DNA of 64,000 nucleotides, taken from positions 64,559,554 through 64,623,553 of the forward strand of contig OX485803.1 in assembly GCA_950295325.1 (NCBI GenBank). The letters are read 5' to 3'. Shown one piece after another: positions 1 through 12,180 of the stretch (within the stretch, counting starts at the first letter, position 1; every line of letters begins with the position of its first letter). The notes below the pieces were generated by a model. It had not been told where the DNA came from. It saw nothing but the letters and a program-made list of their open reading frames with translations, and did no database searches. The position numbers were made by a program, and so were the translations under genes. This stretch comes from Polytrichum commune (lineage: Eukaryota; Streptophyta; Polytrichopsida; Polytrichales; Polytrichaceae).

Positions 1-168
1 ATAGTTATTATTATATTGGGTAATCTGTTTCCATGGACAAGTGGAAATGTTTCTCTTTCTCTGCTTGAGGCCACATTTTTTTTTATCAGATTGGAGATCG
101 GTTCTGTAGTAGTCCACAGCAAATAAATTCGTAATTCACATAGTAGGAAATTTGAAATACAGTGAGCC

Positions 169-3100
169 ATGGGGCTATGGAGGCGCTCAATGTCTAGAGT
201 CTCTACGAATTACAGAGACAGTGGGGTTCCCTTCATTGCCGGAACGGCCAACAGAAATTTTATGACAGAAAAGGATCTGGTGGGAAGCAGCAAGCCAGTT
301 GGGGGTGATGCAAACAAGAGCACGAAGCAAATGAATCTGTTTTCTGCAATTAATCAAGCCCTCCATACAGCTCTGGAATCGGATCCCAGGTCCTTTACCT
401 CCTTCCCCTTCTATTGCGAATTTTGCATCATCAGGTGGATGTTGTGAAAGGTCATTTTGAGTACTGCTGAGTTTTCTGGAGAAATTTTGTACTCATGTCA
501 TAACAACTGATGTGAGGAATTATGGATGTCAGCACCTGCTCAAGGTTCCTGTACCATGAAATCTAGTTCGGATAGTTTTTCCAGTTCTAGGAACTATACC
601 AAGGATTCAGGAAGGGAGAGACGCTGCAATATTGAGATCTGATGAGAATTTTGAGCTTTAAGCACGTGGCAATTTCGAGCTTAAAGTGCTTTGTCCACGA
701 ACTCTAGTTCGGATAGTATTTGCAGTTCCAGGAACCATATCAAACAGTTGAGAGAGAGAGATTGCAGTCAGCAACTCTAAAGAGGATTTAGGATTGTTAT
801 GCTGGACCAAGAATTTGGGGAATGTGGGTTGTGAGTGAATTTTTGGTTTGTTTACACAGATCTTATGTGTTCGGAGAAGATGTGGGATTTGGGGGCGTAT
901 TCCGGTGCACCACAGGGTTGCGTGATAAATTTGGGCGCCACAGAGTCTTCAATACTCCCCTTTGTGAACAGGTATCAACTTACTCCCTTAGAAGTAATGC
1001 GCTTTGTTTTTCCTTTATTTCAACTTCTTCTCAAATTCGATCTCCACAACCACCCCAAGGCTGAATACAATATTTTCCAGGGTTTAATCACTCATTTTTG
1101 AAACTATGCACTTAAAACTCCTGAGACTACTATACGTTAATACATTCTGTGGCAATTTTCACTACAGGGCATTCTGGGTTTCGGGATTGGACTAGCATCT
1201 ATGGTGAGGAATCTCTTCACCTTAATCACATCTGCTCCCTTAGTGGTTCTTCTCCTGTTTGTATTAATATGGTATCTGGGAGTCATAGTTGTCCAAAAGG
1301 TGAATATGATTAGGTTTGTCTTAGTGAGAAACACCTAAGTCTTAGTGAGGTCTACATGGAAGTCAGATGTATCTCTTGTGTAACTTAAGAATTTGATGAT
1401 TATTGAATGCCATCTCAAAAACAAGACTATTTCAGTGTGCACTGAACTACATCAACCATGGATTGTTCCATGTTTGTTGACACTTTCTTCTCAACTTCAG
1501 CACCTCGGATGAGAATCTTGAGTGTCATATAGTTATTGCAGAAGTTCTTATTATATATCTTGTCCTGTTTGTATAATCAGGGTTTCTAAAAGTCATGTTT
1601 GTCCAAAAGAGTATCTTTAGGTATATGCCTAGTGAGAAGCATCTTAGGTTTTAAGATTGTGAGATCGTTCAGATTTATCCCTTATGCTACTTAAGAACTT
1701 GATAACTAGTTGAGTGCCACCTCACAAACGAGACTGTTTTTCAGTGTGGACTGAACTACATCAACAACCATGCATTGTTTCATATTTGGTAACATACATA
1801 TATATATATATATGTTAATATGTTACAGAAGCTTGTGCAAATTATTTTTGGAAGCTCGGGCGTAAGGTTTTTGTTTTTTGTGTGCAGGGGAACCGTGCAA
1901 TAGCAGAGATCCAGTTTGCGGATTACATCTACCCAGCGTTAGACCAGGTAAAAGTCACAACCATTGTTGTGCAGGTATCGTTTTTTTCATATATCAATGG
2001 GTAAAGATATTGAAAGAGAAACTTAGAATTCGATACCAGGTGGGTCATGGTATTGAAATATGTTTGTAAAATGTCCATGGGCATAGAGGTGACATCATGG
2101 AATTCTGCAATTCAACTATCAAGCGAGTATCAATATTGGTATTGAAGGATGCAATAACAACCGGGTTGGATATTTTATACCCGCATACGTACCATAATTA
2201 ATACCCAAGTTGAACATAGATTCCCGCACAGCATTGGTCACAAAACCTCAATGTGGGTTGCATCGCAGATTGTGAATGAGGCTGCCAAGTACAGATACAG
2301 GAGTGGGAATCTCTTCAACACCGGAGGTCTGACTCTTTGTCTCATATCCTTCATCAATTTACTTGGAATGTTGGAAATTCTAATAATACTACATGAAATG
2401 CAGTTCTCAACTCAAATTCTGTAATTTATAATATATATAATTGGGTATATTTGCTCGATGCAGGGTTAACTGTAAGGGCGCCATATGGAGCTGTGGGACA
2501 TGGGGGACACTACCACTCTCAGTCTCCAGAGGCTTTCTTTTGCCATGTTCCTGGCATCAAGGTCAGCCCCCACTTTGCACTTGAGCTTCCAACTTGAGAG
2601 CTTGAACTTCTTATCGGGATGGCGCCTTGATGGATCCCATGTGGAACAACGATGACAAGCTCTTGGTCATTTTTGACAAGCTCACAGTCAAACCCTAAGC
2701 TTCCTCTATGAGGTAGCATAGGAATGCCACGAGCTTGAGCTCTTATTTTGTGGGCCCCAAGACAATGGGCTTCCAAGCATTCTTTGGCTTGTCATGAATG
2801 CTTCTTTGTTTAGTGTCAAATTCCCCCTTGATATCTCATTATGAGCATGGCCACTTTAAACTTGCTCAAAACTATAAGAGCTTGGAGAGTGGCCAAGCTC
2901 TCAAGAAGGTAGATGGGCCTTAAATACTTTTTCCAATTAGCCTCACTTCATCTCGGCTACAAAACACGAAATTAGAACCAGACGGTTAGAAAATTCAAAT
3001 TGAGGCCATAGCCACTATTCTTATAATTTTTGGAGCTCATATGAGGGCTGCTGCTATACTGGGGTATCAACTTATCGGGCACTCAGTGAATTCAGTTTTG

Positions 3101-6100
3101 GTTGAGAAGTTAATAAGGTATCGCACTTCTGCTTGTTGAGTCTATGATTGTCTCCTTAACAAGATAAAACTTAAGGTTTGGGTTGAATTTAAAGTACGTT
3201 TTTTAGGGACACTAAGGATCATGTGAGGGTTGCTACAGGTGGTCATCCCAAGGAGCCCATCGCAAGCGAAAGGTCTCCTACTGGCATCAATTCGGGATCC
3301 TAATCCTGTTGTCTTCTTTGAGCCAAAGGTCCTGCAATTCAAATACCCCCTATTCACTCCTGTTTCAGTTCTAGGTGGGCATGTAGTGGCCTTTGAGGAA
3401 AACAGAATGGATCTCACCTCATGGTAATCTCATGTGAGCCTGTAGGGTACACTCCAGCGTTGGTCCGGTATATAGGTGAATGCATGGGTATCAATAATCA
3501 ACAGCAATAATGGTATCAATGAACCTACCCATGCGTATCAAAATCATAATACAGGTCAAACTTTGATATTTAGTGGCTATCTCAAGGTGACAGAATCTTT
3601 GTATACCTGAGTCATTATTTGGATCTGTACCCAAACTATATTGATACTGAGGTGATTTTGCCTAGGTGTGAATGTTCCTGCATCGTATATTGACCCGAAT
3701 GGTATTGAAATCAAAATTACTATCACATAAGAAAATATGAATTCCTCGTTATAGATACCCAAGTGGTATTAAAAAAAGACGATACCAGAACAACACTGGT
3801 ATACTCCTTCAGTGAAGATGGAGCAGCAGGGCTAGGGTAAATTATAACTTATCCTTGTGGTGAAAATTTACGAACTTCTGCAGTAGCATGTTGTATATAG
3901 CATAAGTTCTCTCTAAAAAATTGGCGCAGTGTTTCTTACGACAAAATAGGTGTGCCTGGTTCTGAGCTTGGGTGTGGCTGTGCGCTCTGTGTAACAGTGG
4001 CTGTATAGATTGGCGGTGGAAGAAGTTCCCCAGGATGATTACACAGTTCCCCTTTCAAGTGCAGAGGTGAGGAGCTACACTTCTTAGTTGACACCACCAT
4101 AGCAATATATAAAGAAGTTTGTTGCAGTATCTTCTTTTAGCTATGGATTCAAGGTGCCGTTATTTTTTTCTGCCCATACAATCATAAAAACCAGCTTCTG
4201 GATCTACGTTAGGTATGAATATAAATGTAGTGTTTTGCACCTTATCTTTGTCGCCCATCTATCACTCAATTGAATGGCATCTAATAGTTGAACCGGGTTC
4301 ATATTCTTCCATTACACAACACTACTTCAGTTTGTGAGCTAGGGTTTAGGGTGAAGAGTGTTACAACAAATGGTTGTTAATTTCGTGAGACTTGTAATAG
4401 GTGATGAGGGAAGGTAAAGATATCACTCTTGTGGGTTGGGGCGCACAACTGGCCATCATGGAACAAGCATGCGATGAGGCTAGTAAGGTATGTTTTTTTG
4501 CGCTACAGAACAATGTCGTGTTCAGAATTAGCACCTATTTACAAAGTGAAATGCAACAGGACAGCCTTGAGACAGCATTTTTATTAAATTTTACCTTCCT
4601 ATGAATTTTTTATGAATGCATTCAATCAAAATCTTATACATGAGTTTCTGGCATTTGAAGATGTTCAATTTAGGTTCTACCCATATGGCTGTAACCTTTA
4701 TGGCATTTGTAACAACTTTTCTCTTAACAAAAACAACACTTGCGCATTGAAAGTCTTTCTAATCTTCATCTCAATTCTCAAAAACAAGAACACCCTGTGA
4801 CCTTGAGAGTTAAAACTGGTTATTTTACTGGGGTCTATCTATTCATGGAATCTCTCTACCAGTCCTGGTTGAGTTGACAGTTAGAAGGAGGTTTGTTCTG
4901 GTAAACAGACCTTGGCTTCAAATGAATCAGTGATCACTTGAGTTTCCTGTCTTGCATTTGATGTTATCATGTGGACATCTACTCAACAGGAGGGTATTTC
5001 CTGCGAGCTTATTGACTTGCGGACACTGATACCATGGGATAGAGAACTCGTTGAAGCTTCTGTCAACAAAACTGGAAGACTCCTGGTTAGTGAATTCCTG
5101 CCATTAATCTTTTTGTTGTTATGGTTTAGTATTTAGGATTCAGGCCTGAGATCAATGTTGAATTCTGAGTTCAAAGTGATTCTAAGCTGAAATTTGAAAT
5201 GTGCACTCTGGAAGTCATTTAAGTGTGTCATCATAATACTGGTTCAAGTGTGGAGAACATGTTTTTGGTTTGTGGTTGTGGCAGGTGAGTCATGAGGCGC
5301 CGGTCACCGGAGGATTTGGGGGCGAGATTGCTGCATCCATCACAGAGAGCTGCTTCTTAAGAGTACTACTACCTCATCACAAATTTCCAGAGGCAAAATT
5401 ATCATGTTGAAACAATGATGTATTGAAATGACATCATATAATATCATGTAAAGTTTTATAAAATTACATATTTATTCTCTTCACATCAATTGCCTGTCAC
5501 ATGTTATGTAGGAACAATAAATCTATTGTAACATAATTACATTATATTAATATACATAAAAAATTAAAAAACTTGGAAGGTTGTGATGTTATACACTGGA
5601 TCTCAGAACCCATGAATTGAAAATACTTTTGGCACATGTACATCACAGCCCATAGCCAACAGCTTCTATTGACCTGCAACAAGCTGCATAAATCTTTGGA
5701 TATATTGCAAACTTGGTGCATGTGGATAGTCTCATCACATCCCACAAGTATTTGATATTCTGTCACAGCTCTCCAAGTAATCGTCGTATGTGTGTAGGTA
5801 TACTATTCTGTAGTTTTGTAAATTAGTTGAAAGTGCAACTAAAGCAAATATTCTAGCATAGGTACATTGGAAGTGGTGAGGGCACTAAATATTATTGGCA
5901 ATACTCAAAAGGATGATATGCATTATTTTGCAGATGGAGGCACCCGTGTCAAGGGTTTGTGGCCTCGACACACCATTCCCTTTGGTATTTGAGCCATTTT
6001 ACATGCCCAACAAGAACAAGGTAATTTCAATCTCTCAGAGCGCAGTAGAGAGTGGCAAGTTGTGATGCAACTTTATATTCACAATATACTTAATACTTTA

Positions 6101-6234
6101 GGTCATATTTTGTTATCAGATTTAGTGTCCACTTGGAGGTCTTTTAGTTCCTTGTTCATTAATTACTCACAGCGCTTGAATTTCACCATGTTATGCAGAT
6201 TCTGGACGCCATCAAGGCTTCTGTCAATTACTAA
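169..6234 (+). CDS. BCKDHB: Branched-chain 2-oxoacid dehydrogenase E1 component, beta subunit (mitochondrial), 13 exons
   Basis: With E1-alpha this subunit forms the thiamine-diphosphate decarboxylase that acts on the 2-oxo acids of Val, Leu and Ile in the mitochondrial matrix. Exons read as 169-389, 860-971, 1168-1203, 1888-1947, 2269-2326, 2464-2561, 3239-3328, 3998-4066, 4401-4487, 4990-5085, 5285-5362, 5934-6020 and 6199-6234. All introns are GT-AG and all phases join, giving 1128 nt and 375 residues. Residues 1-54 are basic and Ser/Thr-rich, as expected of a mitochondrial presequence; family similarity starts near M55 ([11 protein letters not shown]). The pyrimidine-binding half contains [14 protein letters not shown] (78-91) and [12 protein letters not shown] (174-185). 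The transketolase-C half contains [17 protein letters not shown] and FEPFYMP, and the protein ends KASVNY. Length is normal for the family and no frame lesion is seen. The start is the first ATG in frame with the targeting region. Exon joins were inferred from family conservation. Confidence 0.96.
1260..1795 (+). repeat. Diverged tandem duplication inside intron 3 of the BCKDHB-like gene
   Basis: Segments about 1260-1490 and 1569-1795 align throughout. Shared blocks include GTCCAAAAG, TAGTGAGAA, a CTTAAGAA..TTGAT block, and GTG.ACTGAACTACATCAAC. The copies are well diverged and only lengthen the intron. An (AT)n tract follows at about 1797-1812. Confidence 0.7.
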
Positions 6235-7609
6235 CATCAGCACAGCAGCACGACAAGTACAATTCCAAATTTTGGAACACATTCACACTCGAGTTGGAGG
6301 CTAGGAATTTAGTCATACTCATGGTGTTGGATGTTTGTAAAGCGAACATCTTCTGGTCAAAGTGCCATGCATTGTATACTGAATGGACTACTGGGAGCTT
6401 GTAAATTTTGAGAAAAGCACTATCAAATACACCAGTATAAAGGCATTCAATGGAAACAACCAAAGAGGCTTGGGTCACCATTGCACTCTTCAATGTTGTT
6501 ACATCTTGTCTCGATCTTACATGTTTCACAGCAAGCATTCTGAGTTTCTAAAGAAGACATATGCCATCTTTTTACACACTACCATAACACTGTTGAGTTT
6601 GAATGTGATGTTGTGTATGAGTTGTTGAAAGAGCTGAAGGTGTTAATTCAGATGCTGCAAGATCCTCCAATATTGATGTGGTGTATGTTGATCTTATTCC
6701 TTACCGCACTACAGTTCATGTGAGGCTCTCTCAGGAGTACTTGAACTTATACACTAATGTCAAGATGCACTTTCAAGATGTTAAATTCAGGTGTAGCATA
6801 ATAACTCCACATTTCAGCAACCAGCATCTTATTTACAGATGTTGACAATTGAGGGAGCTGAGCCACATTCGAAATGCTCACTCAGTCACTCACTGGTTTC
6901 CACAAAATTTTGATGGCAACAGCACACTGAGCAACTCAATGATGAGCCTTGTAGACAAACCCATGTCAATGTCAAATGACATCGCATTGCAAATGAGAAT
7001 TGATACATTGTATACAAGCTCAGGATCTCCTCAGTCTCTTGATGGATGTCTTTAGGCCATCAAATTAGGTAGCTTTTTGTACAAACCACAAAATATTACA
7101 ATTTAGAAGAGCAATATGGATAAATGAGGAATTCTCAGCCACAGAGAGTATTTCTGTTGCTACCTGCAGTACCATAATCCGATTTGAAGGCTGGTATGGT
7201 GGTCACTTGAAACTTCACATACTCGAGCAAAATCTGTACAGTTGGAGGGATTTCCTTTCTTTCGATCCATGCACCGTGTGCATCTCGATCGCCATTCGTT
7301 TGATCGATAATCTCAAGCGCCTGGTATGTACATTACACACTTTGAAATTTAACAGGATGAAAGAATCTGGATTTACAGAGGAAGCTGGGAAAATTGCATC
7401 ACCAATGCAGTTAATCTTGATCATCTCCTTGGAGCAATCTCAGACATTTGCAAAAATGTCACATGTTGAGAACCTCATTCCAAATCTGAAGTCGAGTGAC
7501 CGAGTGAGCAATGCCCTCGAGATGCATACATGTCAAAGAATCCAAAAGCTGATCTCAAGAAATACGCCACCTGTAATCACAGACTCAAAGATGATGAGAG
7601 AAGAAGCTA
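6235..7609. other. Intergenic, no gene recognised
   Basis: This holds the 3' flank of the BCKDHB-like gene and, towards 7.6 kb, the presumed 3' untranslated part of the minus-strand MWTIV gene. Open frames here are short and overlap one another on both strands. None resembles a protein I know. Confidence 0.4.
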
Positions 7610-7789
7610 TTATGACGATTGTTGTAGAGCCACAATTTCGTAGTCCTTGAGAGGTAGATACACTTTTTTGGCGGGCAGCTGGATCACTTGGGAGCCCAGC
7701 AAGGTTGCCCTCGGCCCAAACACCCGGCCTCTCGTCAGATTGAAGCTCTTGCTGCATTGAGAGATTAAGGGATGAACAATAGTCCACAT
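7610..7789 (-). CDS. MWTIV-family small protein, member 1 (59 aa)
   Basis: I do not recognise the family and assign no function. The 59-residue frame opens MWTIVHPLISQCSKSF, has a basic glycine-rich middle, then LLGSQV, a Pro/Lys segment and the tail YLPLKDYEIVALQQSS. There is no signal peptide or clear membrane span. It is one of five relatives in the window (others start at 11470, 21500, 31711 and 35237). The ATG is chosen because every member has AAG or GAG directly before ATGTGG. Comparison with member 4 shows mainly third-position changes in this frame (ACT/ACC, GTT/GTG, CCC/CCG, TTA/TTG, CAA/CAG), which supports protein-level selection. A longer overlapping frame (7533-7994) is open but has weaker support. 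The AG before the ATG could also be a splice acceptor. Confidence 0.65.
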   Translation of the reverse strand: MWTIVHPLISQCSKSFNLTRGRVFGPRATLLGSQVIQLPAKKVYLPLKDYEIVALQQSS

Positions 7790-7830
7790 CTTGTTGGTGA
7801 ATGTGCTTAAAGGATGAATGAAACAAACAA

Positions 7831-8285
7831 ACAAACAAACAACGATGTCCAACTCGATTGCAAACCCTACCCTGCTTAACCCCAGACTGATGATTTGTGT
7901 GTGTGTGTGTGTGTGTTTGCGTGTTTTGCTTAGCTACAGAAGAGCAATAAACTGATGCTAAACTATTGACACCGATCCACTTTCTACCCTTCAATCCTCA
8001 CTCTGTATGCAAATGGGAGACACATAATACATAACAAACATACATACAATAATTATAAACAAACAACGATGCCCAACTCGATCGCAAACTCTAACCTACT
8101 TAAACCCCAGACATACAGGTCTGTGTGTGCGTGTTTTCTCTCTAGAAAGAAATTACTCTGCTGCTTCTCCAAAGAAGTGCAAGCAAAAGACTAGTACTAA
8201 ACAATTGACACCGACATTTCCACTTCCTGCTCTTCAGTCTTCTCACTCTGTACGCAAAGGGGAGGCACAACATACATACATAAAC
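7831..8285. repeat. Tandem duplication (~224-bp offset) upstream of MWTIV member 1
   Basis: The block starting AACAAACAACGATG at about 7835 recurs at about 8059. Shared parts are CCAACTCGAT.GCAAAC, a (GT)n tract, GTGTTTT, ATTGACACCGA and CTCACTCTGTA.GCAAA. It lies just upstream of member 1, read on the minus strand, so it probably belongs to the promoter or leader. Confidence 0.7.
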
Positions 8286-8606
8286 TTAACTAACCTAACT
8301 GCAGTGAGATTTTTTGTAAGTAGAATGCTGCTGCTATACTGGTTCTTGAGAGAGCACCTTATTCGTGAGTGATGATGTAATCAGCAAGATGTGTGCCGAG
8401 TTGCACATGCCTAGTGTCGGCGGTTACTCTAAAATGCCATGTGTCGTGCCATTGGTTGACATGTGTGCGTTAATTCATATCTGCGGAGGCTGAGTCAGAT
8501 GAGCGTGGGCTGCAGGGGTGACAAAACACTCACTATGAATGAGGAGTTAGGAGGAGAAAGAACTCACTAAAACACGGATGACTGTACTTGCATACTTGTC
8601 ACCGAG

Positions 8607-8924
8607 ATTAACGCCTTCAATATAAGAATCTTGAAACCTCTCAGCTCAAATATCATATTTCAATGTCCTCGTTGGATAACTAAGCTTCACTGTAAAAGAA
8701 AGGGAATACCGTGAGCATACATTGCATATGGGAGCGATCCTCCTGTTTCTTCGTTCCCATCATTGATCTCCAATTGAAGTGTCATCTAAGTAAGTAACCA
8801 CATGTGTAGGTGGTTAACGTCTTCATAAGAATCTTGAAGTCGCTCTTGAAACTGAAATGGCAGATTTCAGTCTCCTCGTTGGATAACTTAACTTCACTTT
8901 TAAAAGAGAGAGAAAACCGTGAGC
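8607..8924. repeat. Local direct duplication of ~115 bp
   Basis: Units at about 8607-8725 and 8812-8924 share ATAAGAATCTTGAA, CTCGTTGGATAACT, AACTTCACT and CCGTGAGCATA. The hAT element at 8933 was inserted at the end of the second unit. Confidence 0.7.
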
Positions 8925-8932
8925 ATAGGGGG

Positions 8933-9878
8933 CAGTGTATATGTTTGACAAAGTTTTTGCAAGTTTTTCTCCTTTGACACGCAAAAACTTGCACAAAAAA
9001 AAAATGCACGTCAATTGACACGCACAATCTAGAAATTGACACGTACTGTGACTTGTGAAGAAGAAAACCACACGTCAATTGACACACTAGAAATTGAAAT
9101 GACACGTATTACTTGAGTACTATAAAGTGCAGCTCAAGTATCCGGAAAACATAACCCATAACAATAGAACTTCCTACACTCACTCACATACTTAAGTTCA
9201 ACTTTGCTCTTGCAATTTCCTTTGTAACCGGGAGCTAAGACAGTGATCGGAGAGCAAGACTAACTAGGAACATGGCGAGGCAAATGTTTCAATACATTGA
9301 AGAAGAGAGTGACATGTGTAAGGGAGAACTCTTGGAATTTACGGAAACACTTCGACATGAGTGTGAGAACAAAATGATATTTGAGGCTTGGCGCATATGT
9401 GGTAGCAATTTGGAATGGCACACAAATTGGCCTAAACTTATGCAACTTTGGCAAAAAATTATACTCATTCCATCAAGTATAGCTATTTGTGAGAGAGGAT
9501 TTTCCAAACAAAATGCAATCAAAAGCCACTTGCGCAATAGGTTGAACTTGAAGACCCTTGATGCTCTTATGCAGGTTTCTCTTTGTGGGCTTGAAGTGGA
9601 TGCAATGGATTGGGCTACCATCTTCAACATTTGGAGAAACATACGAGACCGAAGGATACTTACACTCGATTGATAGTTTTTTTTTGTTACAAATCAAGTT
9701 TGTTTTTTATTATTCAAAATATTGGTTTTCTAAAATATTGTGTAAGCCAAAAATTGAGGTGACATTTTGGAATAAAATGTAGATGTCAATTGACATTCAT
9801 TTTTGTTTTTGAAAACGTCACGTGACACTTTGGATTTGAGGTTGAACGTCACATGAAATTTGTCAAACATACACACTG
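8933..9878 (+). mobile_element. hAT-superfamily DNA transposon, internally deleted, 946 bp
   Basis: The left end CAGTGTATATGTTTGACAAA is the inverse of the right end (CAGTGTGTATGTTTGACAAA on the complementary strand). An exact 8-bp duplication ATAGGGGG flanks it at 8925-8932 and 9879-9886. CAGTG-type ends with an 8-bp duplication are diagnostic of hAT. Subterminal zones carry repeats around GTCAATTGACACG, with several at 8960-9100 and others at 9780-9850; these are plausible transposase-binding sites. Only the C-terminal part of a transposase frame remains (9272-9673), so the copy is probably non-autonomous. Confidence 0.9.
9272..9673 (+). pseudogene. hAT transposase C-terminal fragment (133 aa)
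   Basis: The frame runs from an ATG at 9272 to TGA without a break. Residues 60-130 match the C-terminal dimerisation region of hAT transposases: LIPSS, then ERGFSKQN (74-81), HLRNRL (86-91), TLDALMQVS and IWRNIRDRRI. The upstream zinc-finger and RNase-H-like catalytic regions are missing, so it should not catalyse transposition alone. The same C-terminal motif occurs at 52560-52756 in another hAT family, with SKQN.IKSHLR, TLDALM and IWRN..DRRI shared. It could still be expressed as a short dimerisation-domain protein. Confidence 0.8.
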
Positions 9879-9886
9879 ATAGGGGG

Positions 9887-11272
9887 ATCGTGCGGAAGGG
9901 CAGGCGACCCCACCAAGTTAATAAAGGGCGGTGGTGTACAAGTCTGCAACACTTTTCCTGCGGTACAGCATCCTTTCAACCGAATTGATTCGAACGCTTT
10001 TCCGTTCCACCCATCCATCCATCCGCTTTTTGGTTCCATCGTTGACGAATTATTGTGTTGGAATGCTGATGATATCCTTATAACACAACTGATCCCGAGT
10101 GTTTAGTTTCTTGAGACTGCCTGACATAATATTTTAGCAACGGGAGATTGAATTATGGAATTTCAGGCTGGGCTGACTTACCGAGGTGGTGGCATAGATA
10201 TCGACATTCTTGCCACCCAGAAATTTATAGGGCAAGAGTATCAATCCGTGTGTCGAATGTGCTCTTCAGTAAGACACGGTCAATAAAGTGATTAAACTGT
10301 AATTCCGAACTCAGCGAGCTCCAGAGATCTTCAATGCAATGACCATTTGCTGCGACAGGTTTAGACTCTATGAAAGCCCAAGGCATTTCATCACGCCCAT
10401 CGTGGATGGAATTGTTGTGGTGGAATGTTGATCAAACTTTTTAACGCTTATCGTTCTTTCTGGCCTGGTGTGGTTGTAATGGAATTGTGTCTATAACGTA
10501 CTTCCTGTTCCGACATTTTCCGAGCAGGGCTCTCGAGAATTGATGAGGGACTCAGAGAAGACGGTGACAGATTTCACTTGTTCAACCAGGAAATTCTTAC
10601 CAAAGTTTTGAGCCTTCTGTGACATGTCAGAAAGAAAGAAAAATTCTCACATGTCAGATGCACAGGAGCCCATCGCGTTGCAAGTAAGAATTCAAGGTGA
10701 TAAGTAAAATCCACGGAGCTCAGTATTTTCATTTCAGAATGGATAATGTCATGGAGACTATCTAAACATCTTTTGTACAAATGACTAAAATTTCATCATA
10801 CACCACAACTTCGAATGGGGCATGGATAAATGTCCTAGATCAAATCCACTGTTGCTGAGTTTCAAGTTCCTCGTGCAAGATTCATCTGCTTCTCGGCCAG
10901 GTCGCCACTTCACACTTCTTCGGATGCACTGGCCAAATATAAGGATGGCTTTCCGTGATCTGCCGTCGAATGACTCAAACTCGAAACAGTTTCTCCAACA
11001 CCGTATGTTACACGAAGCAGATCTTTGCGTCCCTTGACGGGAGAACACATAAGTGTGCGAGTTTAGGGTTACAAACAAATCAGGGCATGGCGATGGTTTG
11101 CACTTGCAATGCAGCTCCTCTTGCTCTCCTTCGAGCAACGTCTTCGCCTCTCTGCAGAACCGATTGCAATCTTTTCGATTTGCTCCTGGAAGACGATCGA
11201 TGAGCAAGAATTTGCCATCGCTTCCCCCGAGATGTATACAGAATTGTTTACCTTCATCAGGAGATGAATTAG
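9887..11272. other. Intergenic, no separate gene recognised
   Basis: The part next to 11273 is the 3' side of MWTIV member 2 on the minus strand. A long minus-strand open frame (10785 to about 11531) passes through member 2 in a different frame but has no ATG at its 5' end. I regard it as a by-product. Confidence 0.4.
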
Positions 11273-11470
11273 CTACGACAATTGTTGTAGAGCAACAACT
11301 TCGTAGTCTTTGAGAGGTAAGTACACCAACGGCACACTTAATTGTTTGGGCAGAAGAAGCACTTGGGACCCCAGCAAGGTCGTAGCCCCGGGGACAAACA
11401 GCTTGCCCTTCTTCGCCACGTTGAAGCTCTTGCCGCAATGAGAGATCAAAGGCTGCACAATAGTCCACAT
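11273..11470 (-). CDS. MWTIV-family small protein, member 2 (65 aa)
   Basis: This is a 65-residue relative of the protein at 7610-7789. It opens MWTIVQPLISHCGKSF and continues with a Lys-rich stretch (VAKKGKL), TTLLGSQVLLLPKQ and the tail YLPLKDYEVVALQQLS. Insertions relative to member 1 fall in the two variable segments, where family members differ in length, while both ends are kept. The start is fixed by AAGATGTGG as in the other copies. Function unknown. It lies on the same strand as member 1, about 3.5 kb away, with the hAT element between them, which would fit an older tandem duplication. Confidence 0.65.
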   Translation of the reverse strand: MWTIVQPLISHCGKSFNVAKKGKLFVPGATTLLGSQVLLLPKQLSVPLVYLPLKDYEVVALQQLS

Positions 11471-11639
11471 CTTGATGAAGAAAATGACTCGATAGAAACA
11501 GTGGCCCCGTGCCCAACTCCCCCCCGTCCAACTAATTGCAAAATGCTGCACTTGAGACACTTCAGTGTGTGCACACACAGCCAGCAGAAGAGTGAACCTA
11601 TTGAGACCAATCGAAGCCCGACATGAATGTTTGACGACA

Positions 11640-12180
11640 CCAACACTAGAGCTGTGGAAGAACCAACTCAGATGGTTTGTTTTTTTGCAAATGTGAGGCT
11701 TTAACTTAGTTTCCGATTCCGATGCAAAGAGAAGAGAAGCGAAGAGGAGAACGACTCAGATGGTTTGTGAGAGCAGCGCAATGGCGAGTGATGGAATGAG
11801 AGATGGAATGTGGCGAGAGAGATACATATAGTTATTATTAGCCGACAGCAGTAATTCCACTTAACTTAAGTCATGTTAAGCCACGTGACGTTGATCGCCA
11901 CGCTTCGGAGGAGGTTGTGTTGGTGGTGGGTTGCAGGAGCTGAGTCGGATGAGGAAGAAGGTGTGGGCCGGGCGGGCGAAGCTACCCAGGGTGACAATGC
12001 GAGGTGAAAAGAGAGCAAAGAAAACAACGTTGGCGTACGCAAAGAGAAGAGAAAGGTACTGTACTTCCCACGCATGCGTAAATGCATTGTACTTCATCCG
12101 TTTCGGAGGGCTTGGGCTTCGTCACGCCCAACGAAACTCATCCACCACGGATGAATGAGGTCTTCCATGGAAACACACAA
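11640..12180. other. Intergenic/upstream region of MWTIV member 2; no gene recognised
   Basis: Purine-rich sequence with short overlapping frames on both strands (around 11866-12158) that look like shadows of one another. No motif recognised. Confidence 0.35.

Noticed and set aside
4330-4360. Telomere-like TTTAGGG words
   Set aside because: Only two adjacent copies within an intron; not an interstitial telomeric array.
7207-7650. 147-codon plus-strand frame
   Set aside because: Its end is the antisense of MWTIV member 1 (the TIVVEPQFRS-type tail is a mirror of the conserved C-terminus, and recurs antisense to member 2). No motif of its own.
7533-7994. 153-codon minus-strand frame over member 1
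   Set aside because: Out of phase with the conserved frame and runs through a (CA)n microsatellite (THTHTH), typical of a shadow frame.
10785-11531. Longest minus-strand frame (~248 codons) as a separate gene
   Set aside because: No ATG at the 5' end, overlaps member 2 out of phase, and substitution pattern supports the MWTIV frame. Kept only as a low-interest dual-coding question.
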